Assembly: GCA_019694295.1 (NCBI GenBank)
Contig: JAIBCG010000012.1
Coordinates: 1 to 55,804 of the forward strand
Length of the DNA: 55,804 bases
From: Saprospiraceae bacterium
Lineage (GTDB): Bacteria; Bacteroidota; Bacteroidia; Chitinophagales; Saprospiraceae
Reading direction: 5' to 3'
Part shown: one piece after another, positions 9,087 through 18,799 of the stretch
Layout of the letters: the number at the start of each line of letters is the position of its first letter
Position numbering within the stretch: the stretch's first letter is position 1
The notes under the pieces: generated by a model
Database searches by the model: none
Told to the model about the DNA's origin: nothing
The model's input: only the letters and a program-made list of their open reading frames with translations
Position numbers and translations under genes: made by a program

Positions 9087-12000
9087 ATGACGGGAATCAA
9101 AAAAACGCTTCTATACTGCTTTATTGCTCTCATTTCAATAACAAATGCCGAAGCCCAATGGAAACAAATTAAGAATTCGCAAACAATTACCAATGTAGGA
9201 AAAACTGTTGCCACAGTCGAAAAGGCAGCAATTTTTTCACTCGACAAACAATTTCTGAATGAAATAAGTATGCTAAAATTATCTGGTGACAGCAAAAATG
9301 ATGGCGAATCAAAAATAATATCGCTGCCATTGCCAGATGGAAAATACTACACTGTAAGCCTTCATCAAACAGCCTTATTTCATCCAGGTTTGCTTAAAAA
9401 ATATCCCGGTATCCAGTCATTCACGGGCTATGGTATTGGAGATGCATTTTCACTGGTCAAGTGTAGTATAGGAGAAGATGGTTTTCACGGAATGATAATT
9501 TCACCCAAATACGGCAATATTTTCATAGACCCATTGACTGATGCCACATCATCTGACTATATTGTTTACAATAAAGTTGATTATTCTATAGACGGAAAAA
9601 ATGGGTTTGAATGTACATTATCACATGCAAATACAGGCAGGCCTTACAGTCAAGTAGATGCCTACCACGCTCAAAAACCAGATTGTACATTCAGAAAATA
9701 TCGTCTGGCCCTTGCTTGTACCGGCGAGTATGCTGCCTTTCATGGAGGTACTATAGCTAAGGTATTGTCTGCCATGAACACTACCATGACCCGCGTAAGT
9801 GGAGTATATGAGCGAGACCTTGCAGTAAGCTTCGAGATCATACCAGATAACGACAAACTGGTATTCCTGAATGGACAGACCGATCCTTATTCAAATAATA
9901 ATGGTGGTGCAATGCTCGACCAAAACCAACAGACTGTTGATAACCTCATCGGTGAAAATAATTATGATATAGGACACGTATTCAGTACCGGTGGTGGCGG
10001 CATTGCTTCACTCCAGTCGGTTTGCAATAGTGGATTCAAAGCACAGGGAGTAACCGGTTCGTCAGCACCCGTTGGTGACCCTTTTGACATTGACTATGTA
10101 TGTCATGAGATGGGTCATCAGTTTAATGCTTATCATACATTTAACAATGCTTGCGGTGGCAATATTGCTGTTGAGACAGCTTTTGAGCCTGGATCGGGTA
10201 CTACCATCATGGGTTATGCAGGAGTGTGTGACCCAAATGTTCAGTTTAATTCTGATGCTTATTTCCATTCTATTAGTCTCAGCCAGATATCAACTTATAT
10301 TACCAAAGGATTTGGTAGTGTTTGCCCTGTAAAAACCAACTTAAACAATACTGCACCTACTGTAAGTGCCGGTGGTGATAAAATAATACCAAAAAGTACA
10401 GCTTTTGAGCTTACAGCCACTGCTTCAGATGCCGATGGTGATTCTCTTACATATTGCTGGGAGCAAATGAACAACGAACTGGTCATTCATCCGCCTCTGA
10501 GCACTTATTCAAACGGACCTTCTTTCCGTTCGTTTTACCCAACTGCAAGCCCTACAAGGGTATTTCCTCAGATTACAACTATTATCAACAACAGTACAAG
10601 CAAATGGGAGGTACTGCCTGCTGTAGCAAGAAATCTGGACTTCACTGTAACTGTCAGAGACAATCATAATGGTGGAGGATGTTTTGGTACCGATGAGATG
10701 AGCATAAAAGTAGATGGAAGCTCAGGCCCATTTTTGGTAACGAAACCGAATACTGCTTTGGTGTGGACGATTGGCAATACAGAAAATATAACCTGGGATG
10801 TAGCCGGTACTGACCAAGTACCTGTCAATTGCTTTGCCGTCGATATTTATCTGTCCGTTGATGGTGGATATACCTATCCGTACCTTCTTGCATCAAATGT
10901 ACCTAATACCGGAAATTACACAGTGCAGGTACCAAATTATCCGGGAACCAAAAACAGAATAAAAGTAAAGGGATATGGAAATGTGTTTTTTGATATCTCC
11001 AATACCAATTTCACCATTTCACAACCAAATTCTCCTTCAGTTTATATCGGTCTTGATCAAAATAATACTATAATCTGTACCGATACCGAGTCAGAAATAA
11101 GCATTTTGGCCACTATTGAGCCTTTGGCCGGCTTTAATGAAGAAATAAGTATTACGGTTGATAGTTTACCTGCTGGTGTAACAGCAAATATTTCACCACA
11201 AACCACGACTCTGCCGGCAAATGTTGCTATTACACTTGGCAATCTTACACAATTGCAGGAAGGAAGCTACAGTATATTCATAAACATCAAATCGAATACT
11301 TTATTAAAAACAGTAAAATACTCTTTTCTGATAAGCAAAGGTGCACCTGGTAAAGTAGTCTTACAGAATGTAGCCGCTGACAGCAAGAATATATCTGTAA
11401 AACCACAACTGAGCTGGGATGCCGTTCCAGGAACGAAGACTTACCATGTCGTTGTAGCAAAAGATTATGCTTTTACTGATAAAATATTTGAATCTGATAC
11501 CAAAAATACGAACATAAGCGTACAGGGTCTTGAATTTCACACAGTCTATTTCTGGAAAGTGAATGCTAAGAACGAATGCGGCGATGGGTCCGATTCAGAT
11601 ATCAGGGCATTCCAGACCATCAATCAGATTTGTAATGAATATGTCCAAAAAACTCCGGTTATCATTCCTGATAATAAGGTTTTTGACGGCAATTCAACCA
11701 TACACATTACGGACAGTTTCAATATCTCAGAACTAAGTGTAAGCGTAAAAGCTCAACACACATACCTGGTTGATTTAAAACTAGACCTGCTTTCACCAAA
11801 CAACAAAACCATTACTCTGCTGGGCAATGTATGTCCGGGGGCACAGGATGTTGATGCTGTTTTTTCAGATAAAGGCGTGCCGATCAGCTGCAATGCTGCC
11901 AGTCCTGCTGTATCCGGTCTTGTAAAACCATCTGTTGGTGCTTTAAGCGAATACGAAGGGAACGGTGTCTCGGGTACCTGGACTCTGAAAATTTCTGATA

Positions 12001-13097
12001 ATTACCCGCAAGATGGTGGGCAGCTTCAGTCATGGAACATTCGTGCGTGTACAATTGATTCCACTACAAAAACTCCATTGCTGACAAACAATAATACCCT
12101 CTACTTACTTGAAAATACGTCTTCAAAGATTGACCAAAGTTATCTCCAAACTGTGGATACAAGCCTGACTCCTGCCAATATCAGGTATTTCATTACAAAA
12201 ACTACTCAAAACGGGCAGCTGAGAAAAGGTCTGAATGTATTAAAAATTGGTGACTGGTTTACCCAAACGGATATTAATAATAAACTGATTAGTTATAAAA
12301 ATACTTCTTTTGATGACGGACTTGACGGATTTGGCTTTTATGTGCTGGATATAAACGGCAATTGGAAGCCAGAACAGCAGTTCAATATTGTAATATTCAA
12401 AGCACTTAAGGCCGAAGGCAATGCTAATCATATTGAATGTCATGGTGAAAAGGATGGTACTATAACCATTCATGCCGAAAATGGTATTCCACCCTATGAA
12501 TACAGCCTCAATGGTTCAATATTTATATCTGACAACACATTTACAGACCTTGCGGCAGGCAGCTACGATTACCAGGTCAAAGATCTTACAAATACAATTA
12601 TTGACGGAACAGTTACTGTTACAGAACCGGATAGCCTGATACTTGACATCATCAAGGCCGGATACAATCTCACGCTTAGTATAAGCGGTGGTGTTCCGCC
12701 ATTCCTGGCCAGTATTGACGGAGTAAATTTTTCTGAAACTTTGAATTTTACCAATCTTAGTATGGGCAATTATCTGGTGTCTGTTAAAGATGCCAATGAT
12801 TGTGTTGTGAGTGATACTGTAAGTATTCTCACTTCAGTCAACAATGTAGATCATGCTGGTTTGTCGATTTTCCCGTTACCGGCAGATGCTAAACTGAATA
12901 TACAATTAAAGAATATACAAGTTCGGAATATTTCTATCACAGATGTGATGGGAAGGCGGCAGCAAGAGAATTTACACAAGTACACTATCTCTGATAAAAT
13001 ATTGATAAATACTTCATCTCTACCGTCCGGCATGTACATACTTATGATTGAAACAGACGATACCTTGTATTCGACCAAGCTGATAATACAGCATTAA
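9087..13097 (+). CDS. Secreted reprolysin-like (M12B) zinc metallopeptidase, T9SS type A cargo
   Basis: The protein has 1,336 residues with a signal peptide (residues 1-24, ending TNAEAQ). The catalytic motif HEMGHQFNAYHTF is near residue 340, an HExxHxxxxxH metzincin site. Modules follow in order: an Ig/PKD-like stretch, a fibronectin-like region (about 765-850), a proprotein-convertase P-like domain (about 855-990), a cadherin-like repeat (about 1000-1110), a SprB-type repeat beginning NHIECHGEKDGTITI, and a type A sorting domain at the end (SIFPLPADAKLNI to KLIIQH). T9SS exports such proteins across the outer membrane. It is transcribed divergently from dapD and overlaps the PAP2-like gene tail-to-tail by 4 bp. 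Confidence 0.92.
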   Translation: MTGIKKTLLYCFIALISITNAEAQWKQIKNSQTITNVGKTVATVEKAAIFSLDKQFLNEISMLKLSGDSKNDGESKIISLPLPDGKYYTVSLHQTALFHPGLLKKYPGIQSFTGYGIGDAFSLVKCSIGEDGFHGMIISPKYGNIFIDPLTDATSSDYIVYNKVDYSIDGKNGFECTLSHANTGRPYSQVDAYHAQKPDCTFRKYRLALACTGEYAAFHGGTIAKVLSAMNTTMTRVSGVYERDLAVSFEIIPDNDKLVFLNGQTDPYSNNNGGAMLDQNQQTVDNLIGENNYDIGHVFSTGGGGIASLQSVCNSGFKAQGVTGSSAPVGDPFDIDYVCHEMGHQFNAYHTFNNACGGNIAVETAFEPGSGTTIMGYAGVCDPNVQFNSDAYFHSISLSQISTYITKGFGSVCPVKTNLNNTAPTVSAGGDKIIPKSTAFELTATASDADGDSLTYCWEQMNNELVIHPPLSTYSNGPSFRSFYPTASPTRVFPQITTIINNSTSKWEVLPAVARNLDFTVTVRDNHNGGGCFGTDEMSIKVDGSSGPFLVTKPNTALVWTIGNTENITWDVAGTDQVPVNCFAVDIYLSVDGGYTYPYLLASNVPNTGNYTVQVPNYPGTKNRIKVKGYGNVFFDISNTNFTISQPNSPSVYIGLDQNNTIICTDTESEISILATIEPLAGFNEEISITVDSLPAGVTANISPQTTTLPANVAITLGNLTQLQEGSYSIFINIKSNTLLKTVKYSFLISKGAPGKVVLQNVAADSKNISVKPQLSWDAVPGTKTYHVVVAKDYAFTDKIFESDTKNTNISVQGLEFHTVYFWKVNAKNECGDGSDSDIRAFQTINQICNEYVQKTPVIIPDNKVFDGNSTIHITDSFNISELSVSVKAQHTYLVDLKLDLLSPNNKTITLLGNVCPGAQDVDAVFSDKGVPISCNAASPAVSGLVKPSVGALSEYEGNGVSGTWTLKISDNYPQDGGQLQSWNIRACTIDSTTKTPLLTNNNTLYLLENTSSKIDQSYLQTVDTSLTPANIRYFITKTTQNGQLRKGLNVLKIGDWFTQTDINNKLISYKNTSFDDGLDGFGFYVLDINGNWKPEQQFNIVIFKALKAEGNANHIECHGEKDGTITIHAENGIPPYEYSLNGSIFISDNTFTDLAAGSYDYQVKDLTNTIIDGTVTVTEPDSLILDIIKAGYNLTLSISGGVPPFLASIDGVNFSETLNFTNLSMGNYLVSVKDANDCVVSDTVSILTSVNNVDHAGLSIFPLPADAKLNIQLKNIQVRNISITDVMGRRQQENLHKYTISDKILINTSSLPSGMYILMIETDDTLYSTKLIIQH

Positions 13098-13744
13098 AGA
13101 ATGTACCAGACAGCGAAAAGCATTGAAATAAGGCCCACAATATACCCTGACATAACCTGTGCTAAACTGTGTGCTCTGAGATACAGCCTGGCTGTACCGA
13201 CCAATCCTGTCAGTATTACTACCACAAAGAGTATCAATGGCAGAGGCAGCATCACCTGGCCTATATTGATGGTACGGCCGGAGTCAAAGTAATGAAAGCA
13301 CATGATCGAGACCATAACGGCAAAACCCGAAACGGCTGCCGCGTGAATGCTTATCTTTGTAATAATATTAATGATAAAGCATACGAAAAGCGTAATGGTG
13401 GAGCCAAGCGTAAAACAGGTAACCAGATCTGGTAGGGTATTGTTGGTATAAAGATTTTTAAATAACCACAGGTAGAATATACCGGTAACTATAAACGGGC
13501 CAGTACGGTCCATTTTATCGTCAAGCTCTATTGATTTGACCATACCAAGCTGTTTCATCATCATGATGGCGAATGCCGGTATAATGACCGTCGATATTAA
13601 CACAGGTAGCACAAATTTTATTCCGTCTGAAAACTGTTGTATGCCGAACAAATAAGGGTCAATCAACATCAGCAGAATCATAGCGTATGTTAGCAAAAAC
13701 AAAGGATGAAAAAACCATGATACAAGGCTCGATATTGTTTTCAT
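13094..13744 (-). CDS. PAP2-superfamily-like integral membrane protein
   Basis: The protein has 216 residues with about six hydrophobic segments. The C-terminal half resembles lipid phosphatases of the PAP2 fold: KISIHAAAVSG where the PSGH motif falls, then GTARLYLRAHSLAQV where SRx5Hx3D is expected. Arg and the central His of the last motif are present, but Ser is Ala and the final Asp is Gln, and the K-x6-RP motif is poor. It may therefore be a divergent phosphatase of undecaprenyl or other lipid phosphates, or an inactive relative. It lies 5 bp downstream of the PD40/OmpA gene and is probably co-transcribed with it. Confidence 0.7.
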   Translation of the reverse strand: MKTISSLVSWFFHPLFLLTYAMILLMLIDPYLFGIQQFSDGIKFVLPVLISTVIIPAFAIMMMKQLGMVKSIELDDKMDRTGPFIVTGIFYLWLFKNLYTNNTLPDLVTCFTLGSTITLFVCFIINIITKISIHAAAVSGFAVMVSIMCFHYFDSGRTINIGQVMLPLPLILFVVVILTGLVGTARLYLRAHSLAQVMSGYIVGLISMLFAVWYIL

Positions 13745-13749
13745 TCAGA

Positions 13750-15420
13750 TTAGATTTTTGTAATGATAAATTCGACACGACGGTTTTTTTCCCGGAGTTC
13801 GACAGATGCATTATCATTGACCGGCTGTGATGCACCATAACCTTTGGTCGTTAACCTTGCTCCATCAATACCGGACTGTATTAAAAAGCTCTTTACAGAC
13901 TCAGCTCTTTCTTGTGACAACTTGAGCAAGTCTTCTACTTTACCGAGATTATCCGTATGTCCTTCTATTCTGATGCAAAGAGAACTATTATTCCGCAATA
14001 ATTCTGCAAGTTTTTCGAGTTCTGGCTTTGATTTTTGGAGAATTTCGGGTTTTGATTGCACAAAATAAATCGGATTCATACTAATACGGCCGTCCACTAC
14101 CTTCGGGTCGATGTAGAAATTGATTTCAACAGAATTTGAATAACCGATTTGCAAAGCTGATACATCAATGATATAGGGTTGTGAGAGATAGTTTTCGTTA
14201 AACAGAAAAATTTTTATTTTGTCATTTTTACCAGCTACTGTGGTAAATTCACCGGTGCTTGTTTCGAACATTTTACGATAATTATCTTCTGATTCATTAC
14301 CGATGTAAACTGAAGATCTTACTGGTCTCAATGTTTTGGAATCAATAACTTTTCCAAAAATGTTAATTTTTACAGGGTTCTGGTCGCCAATTTTTGCCCT
14401 GTAAATGTCGGATGAACCTGCTCTGCGAGTTGAAAAATAAAGATAGCCGGTAGAGGAATTATAATGTGGCTGAAAATCATCTTTAGCAGAATTGATGTTT
14501 TCATGCAATGGTTTGGGTGTAGTCCATTGCTCCCAATCAGTGTCGGGTTTGGTAGCCATATATATATCGAGTCCGCCATAGCCACCGGGTCTGCTGCTGG
14601 CAAAAAACAAGGTTCGCCCATCTTCTGTGAGGTATGGTGATATTTCATTGGCAGCAGAATTTACGGCCTTCAAATTAACGGGTTCCGACCACAGGCTATC
14701 TTTAATATGCTGACAGATATACAGATCATTCTCACCCAAAGAATCATCACGCTTAAGAGACAACACAGCTACCTTTCCATCTGCGCTCATCGTAAAGCTT
14801 ACAATATCACTGTTGTTGAAGTAATTATCTATATACAATGGTTTGGGGTAGTACCACTCGGTATCATTTTTTTTGTCTATGGTCGAAAAACCCTTGAGCA
14901 TTCCACCACCTTTTGGAAACTGGTTGATGATAACGAAACGGTTATTAACAGGAGTGAGCGAACTGATGCTGTTGGGCAATGCATTATTGAGTGGTGGCCC
15001 GGGATGATAGACTTTATCAAATTTCTTCCCATCGGCTGATGTGGCTATCCATACATCCTGGTTGAAGGATGACCTGTGAGGGTTGCGCACTTCATTGTCT
15101 CCCAACTGTCGGTAGATGTCGGCCAATAACTCCATGTATCTGGTTTCAGGATTGGTTTCATAGAGGTTTCGATCATTTAGCTCCAAGTATTTTTCAAAGT
15201 CGGGTGAGCCTGATCTTGTAAAGTATAATATAGAACCATCAGGGCTCAGAACCGGAGAAATTTCCTGATAGATATCTGTATTGACAGTTTCGCCAAGTTT
15301 TTCGATTGCAACATTCTGGGCATTAACAACAAGAGTTGAATCTGCAACATAAAGGATTATAATACACGTAATTCTTATACAAAAAAGCTTGTTCAGCAAT
15401 GGAATATCAAATTTTAGCAC
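13750..15420 (-). CDS. PD40 beta-propeller / OmpA-like peptidoglycan-binding protein
   Basis: The protein has 556 residues. A signal-like hydrophobic stretch (about residues 9-35) is followed by WD40-like PD40 repeats (SPVLSPDGSILYFTRSG, SPYLTEDGRTLFFASSRPGG, HYNSSTGYLYFSTRRAG). A carboxypeptidase-regulatory-like segment follows, then a C-terminal OmpA domain with RIEGHTDNLG and LSQERAESVKSFL. Such proteins anchor outer-membrane structures to peptidoglycan; in Bacteroidota many are PorE-like T9SS components or paralogues. Whether this one is PorE cannot be decided here. The assigned start is a GTG at 15420; a TTG seven codons later is an alternative, as both keep the signal. Confidence 0.85.
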   Translation of the reverse strand: MLKFDIPLLNKLFCIRITCIIILYVADSTLVVNAQNVAIEKLGETVNTDIYQEISPVLSPDGSILYFTRSGSPDFEKYLELNDRNLYETNPETRYMELLADIYRQLGDNEVRNPHRSSFNQDVWIATSADGKKFDKVYHPGPPLNNALPNSISSLTPVNNRFVIINQFPKGGGMLKGFSTIDKKNDTEWYYPKPLYIDNYFNNSDIVSFTMSADGKVAVLSLKRDDSLGENDLYICQHIKDSLWSEPVNLKAVNSAANEISPYLTEDGRTLFFASSRPGGYGGLDIYMATKPDTDWEQWTTPKPLHENINSAKDDFQPHYNSSTGYLYFSTRRAGSSDIYRAKIGDQNPVKINIFGKVIDSKTLRPVRSSVYIGNESEDNYRKMFETSTGEFTTVAGKNDKIKIFLFNENYLSQPYIIDVSALQIGYSNSVEINFYIDPKVVDGRISMNPIYFVQSKPEILQKSKPELEKLAELLRNNSSLCIRIEGHTDNLGKVEDLLKLSQERAESVKSFLIQSGIDGARLTTKGYGASQPVNDNASVELREKNRRVEFIITKI

Positions 15421-15478
15421 AAAGTTGCTAAATATTTCTTGTACTGTGATTGTTTCATGAGAAGTTTAATAATTGATA

Positions 15479-15486
15479 TACTTTTG
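15479..15486 (+). promoter_or_regulatory. Bacteroidota -7 element for the mscS gene
   Basis: TACTTTTG matches TAnnTTTG and ends 22 bp before the ATG at 15509. Its position argues against an earlier in-frame ATG at 15473, which would lie upstream of the transcription start. No clear -33 TTG was found. Confidence 0.5.
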
Positions 15487-15508
15487 TGGTCAAATTAAAT
15501 TCATCACG

Positions 15509-16825
15509 ATGGATTTTCTCAAAAAAATACTTGATACACACTTATTTTCTACTGATGGCTATAAGCTTTCTTTGCAGGACTTGCTTTTGTTCACTGCCAT
15601 TTTTATAGCTTTTATATTCATGCTGCGTTTTGTAATGCGTAGGTTACTACCCCGGTTTTTTAAAATTTATGACGTAGGTAATGCGGGCAAATCAAAAATT
15701 AAGTCAGCCACATTTGTAGTACTCAGTCTCATTTTCATACTTGCAGCACTTTGGAGTCTGCATCTTGATGCTGTTCTTTATTCTTCAGACTATATTACCA
15801 TTAAAGTCTCAAACATTCTCCAGGCTATACTTGTCATCAGGCTTGCAAGGATATTAGACAACATCATTAATAAAATAAAAAATAAAAACCAAGACGAAGA
15901 ATTAAGGGTTACTACCCCAGGCGGAGATACAGTTGAAAAAAATCAGGCTCACATCATTCAATGGCTTGTGTATCTGATAGCAGCACTCATTCTGGTCAAT
16001 TTTTTTGAAATAGATAAACCCTTGGTCACCATCAAAGGTTTTTCACTCAAGATTTCATCCATCTTGATCGTAATTATCATTCTGTTCGGCTCACGTTTGT
16101 TAGCCTGGTTTTTGACCAATATTTTACTCCAACCCTACTATGCAAGAAACAAAATAGAACGGGGCGCTCAATATGCAGTCAACCAGCTAATGTCGTACAT
16201 CATCTATCTTGTAGCATTCTTTTTTGCATTACATGTTATTGATGTACAGATGAGCCTTATACTTGGTGGTGCAGCAGCACTGCTGGTAGGTGTCGGACTT
16301 GGATTACAACAGACTTTTAATGATTTCTTTTCAGGTATCACACTACTCACCGAACGAAGCATAGACATAGGCGATGTAGTCAATATAAATAATACTGTAG
16401 GCACGGTAAGACACATAGGTATTCGGACTTCCAAGATAGAGACACGTGGCAACCTGACTATGATAGTACCCAACTCCAAACTTACATCTGACAATGTTAT
16501 CAACTGGACTCACTTTAATAATCTGGCAAGACTGGAGGTAAAAGTTCCGGTACCGTTTTCTGCTGATCCCGAACTTGTCAGAACCATACTTCTGAAAGCT
16601 ATCTTACCCGATCCAAGAATACAAAAGTATCCCGAGCCGTCTGTTGTATTTAATGACTTTGGCCAATATGCCCACGATTTCATCCTGATGGCATGGTCAA
16701 CGGATGTATTGAACTTCGAAGACATCAAAAGTGAACTCAGGTTCGAAATCAAAAGATTATTCAAAGAAAATGGAATTGAAATTCCATATCCGATACAATT
16801 TTACGCCAATATACCTGAATCCTAA
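15509..16825 (+). CDS. MscS-family mechanosensitive ion channel
   Basis: The protein has 438 residues from the ATG at 15509. Four or five transmembrane segments precede the pore helix GGAAALLVGVGLGLQQTFND (about residues 258-277), rich in the Gly/Ala pattern of MscS TM3. The beta domain follows (ITLLTERSIDIGDVVNI, GTVRHIGIRTSKIETRGN, IVPNSKLTSDNVINW), then an alpha/beta cytoplasmic cage. These inner-membrane channels open on membrane tension and release solutes during hypo-osmotic shock. An upstream in-frame ATG exists at 15473 but sits before the promoter element. The 3' end overlaps the M48 gene tail-to-tail by 4 bp. Confidence 0.93.
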   Translation: MDFLKKILDTHLFSTDGYKLSLQDLLLFTAIFIAFIFMLRFVMRRLLPRFFKIYDVGNAGKSKIKSATFVVLSLIFILAALWSLHLDAVLYSSDYITIKVSNILQAILVIRLARILDNIINKIKNKNQDEELRVTTPGGDTVEKNQAHIIQWLVYLIAALILVNFFEIDKPLVTIKGFSLKISSILIVIIILFGSRLLAWFLTNILLQPYYARNKIERGAQYAVNQLMSYIIYLVAFFFALHVIDVQMSLILGGAAALLVGVGLGLQQTFNDFFSGITLLTERSIDIGDVVNINNTVGTVRHIGIRTSKIETRGNLTMIVPNSKLTSDNVINWTHFNNLARLEVKVPVPFSADPELVRTILLKAILPDPRIQKYPEPSVVFNDFGQYAHDFILMAWSTDVLNFEDIKSELRFEIKRLFKENGIEIPYPIQFYANIPES

Positions 16826-17613
16826 AGCAATGATTTGATTCTTTGATAGTTAGTTTGTGGTTTATCAGAATAGTTTGAACAGTGTAGTTTTGCTGCCTGT
16901 TCTTCAATCGCCTTTACACGATTGCCTGGGTCAGGGTGTGTACTTAAAAATTGTGGCGTAGAATTTTTTCCTTTTATTTTTTTAAAAAAACCTGCTGCAC
17001 CAGCCCCGTCATAACCACTATTGCACAGATAATATACACTGTACTTGTCTGCTTCTTTTTCGTGGTCACGACTAAAGCTCAACGATGCTAGTGTGGTAGT
17101 AATGTTTGCAATGGCGGCTTTATTCTTATTATTGCCAGCCAATACTTCACCTACTACTGCCAAAGGCATAACCTTGGTGAGCTGTCTGGTAGAGTGCCGC
17201 ATATCAGCGTGTGCTATTTCGTGTCCGAGTACACCAGCTAGCTGATCTTCGGTATCAAGATATTTTATAAGGCCTGTGTAAACATAAATATATCCTCCCG
17301 GAGTGCAAAATGCATTCAATACCTTGTCGTCTTTGATTATTTTCACTTCCCAGGCGAAATTTTTCTTGTTTTTGACACGACCCGAATTAAGAATGTTATC
17401 TTTTATTCCTCGAATAAATCTGTAAACTTCTTCATTGCCCTGCTCGGGCAATAACGGATATTCGTTTGGCTTAGAGGCAATCTCCTGCGATACCGACAGT
17501 CCTAATTTTTTATCATCTTCAATTGAATACATGTTCCACTTTTTCCAGCTCTGACATGAAAGATTGGAAACCGACGTAAGGAATATTAATGCTAATACTG
17601 ATAAATTTTTCAT
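16822..17613 (-). CDS. M48-family zinc metallopeptidase lipoprotein
   Basis: The protein has 263 residues. The signal ends at a lipobox (SNLSC, Cys20), so it is a lipoprotein. The zinc site HEIAH is at residues 131-135, with the third ligand Glu in SRDHEKEADKYSVYYL. The length and arrangement match BepA/LoiP-like M48 proteases, which process or degrade outer-membrane proteins in the periplasm. The C-terminal segment FLSTHPDPGNRVKAIEE is typical of the family. It is the last gene of a minus-strand set behind the PagL-like gene (67 bp gap). Confidence 0.92.
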   Translation of the reverse strand: MKNLSVLALIFLTSVSNLSCQSWKKWNMYSIEDDKKLGLSVSQEIASKPNEYPLLPEQGNEEVYRFIRGIKDNILNSGRVKNKKNFAWEVKIIKDDKVLNAFCTPGGYIYVYTGLIKYLDTEDQLAGVLGHEIAHADMRHSTRQLTKVMPLAVVGEVLAGNNKNKAAIANITTTLASLSFSRDHEKEADKYSVYYLCNSGYDGAGAAGFFKKIKGKNSTPQFLSTHPDPGNRVKAIEEQAAKLHCSNYSDKPQTNYQRIKSLL

Positions 17614-17680
17614 TTCAATTCTTTTTATTAATACGAATATATAACAAAAAGTAACTCACTACATACCAACATTAATATAA

Positions 17681-18799
17681 TTATAACATCGCACCGACCC
17701 CGAATGAAATATATTCTGCTGCAAACTTATGCGCCTTAAGCTGCACACCACCATAGAACCGAACTCTTGTTTTATACATCTCAGGGAAATAATACCTCGA
17801 CGTGAGTTTTGTAAAAATCTTCCCGAAACGGTAGTCAAAATCGGTATCTAGGTAGGTACCTGCCTGCAACATAATACTAAAAGGCCAAAAGAAAAATTCT
17901 TCAGCTACAAATACTAGATGGCGGGTAGCTGCCTGTGAAGCTATTTTTTCTGAAGATGCTTCCGTAGAACGCAGTAAAAAGTAATAATCAGCACTGTGGT
18001 ATTCTATCTCCGTTCCGAGTAACAACTGATTGGCTTTTGATAGTCTGTATATTCCACCGAGCGACGCTATATAAACAGGATATTTCGGACCTCCCGGCAA
18101 TGATTGTTCGACAAATGCAAGACCTCCATGCAACGAAAGTCCGAACCTGTGTGTCGGGTCTGGATCGACATCGCTTACTTCATATTCTGAAGGTACTACT
18201 ACATTAGGTGTCCACTGGAGACCGAGCTGAGCGGTCACAAGATTAATTCCCAGATTGGGTAACTTTGATGAACCATTCGAAAAATGTGTTAGTCCAAAGC
18301 CTCCCAACATTTTTACTTCATTTGAAATTCTTCTGTGCCAGTTAAACTGCAACACCGTAATGTTGTTAATGTGCGAACCAATGGCTGTTTGGAGCGGATT
18401 GTCTGTGTAGTCAAATTTTTTTGTCAGGTATGCCACACCTGTTCCAACCAAAAACCTAAACTGGGTTTTGTCTGCTCCGCCAAGCTTGAGTGAAATATTA
18501 GGCAATAATGAAAATGCACTACCCAAGATATGATCGTCACCTAGGTGAAAATACCCAAAGCTGACACCCAACTCAGGGTACTTTTGCCAGCTGTTCCAGT
18601 ATTGGCTGCCATACGTACGGTAAACAACATTGGCTGCCACACCTACAGAATAATCAGGTACCCGAAACAATATTTTTGGCGAATGTTTGAGCATTTTACC
18701 GTACACAAGCTGTGGTGTTATGGCAATATTGTCTGTTTTTTGGGCAAATGATACACATTTTAACCATACCAAAAGGCAAATAACAACTACAGACCTCAT
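17681..18799 (-). CDS. PagL-like acyloxyacyl hydrolase (lipid A 3-O-deacylase family)
   Basis: The protein has 372 residues with a signal peptide (residues 1-19, ending VSFAQ). The remainder is a beta-rich outer-membrane-type sequence. The central motif GGFGLTHFSNGSSKLPNLGIN contains the His-x-Ser pattern that PagL uses for catalysis, and SHINNITVLQFNWHRRIS fits a preceding strand. PagL removes the 3-O-acyl chain of lipid A in the outer membrane. At 372 residues it is longer than enterobacterial PagL, as is usual in Bacteroidota. Its ATG overlaps the stop of the histidine ammonia-lyase gene (ATGA), so the two are co-translated. Substrate specificity is inferred from the family only. Confidence 0.75.
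   Translation of the reverse strand: MRSVVVICLLVWLKCVSFAQKTDNIAITPQLVYGKMLKHSPKILFRVPDYSVGVAANVVYRTYGSQYWNSWQKYPELGVSFGYFHLGDDHILGSAFSLLPNISLKLGGADKTQFRFLVGTGVAYLTKKFDYTDNPLQTAIGSHINNITVLQFNWHRRISNEVKMLGGFGLTHFSNGSSKLPNLGINLVTAQLGLQWTPNVVVPSEYEVSDVDPDPTHRFGLSLHGGLAFVEQSLPGGPKYPVYIASLGGIYRLSKANQLLLGTEIEYHSADYYFLLRSTEASSEKIASQAATRHLVFVAEEFFFWPFSIMLQAGTYLDTDFDYRFGKIFTKLTSRYYFPEMYKTRVRFYGGVQLKAHKFAAEYISFGVGAML

Noticed and set aside
15473..15508. Twelve extra residues on the MscS protein from an upstream ATG
   Set aside because: The ATG lies upstream of the TACTTTTG promoter element and would not be in the transcript.
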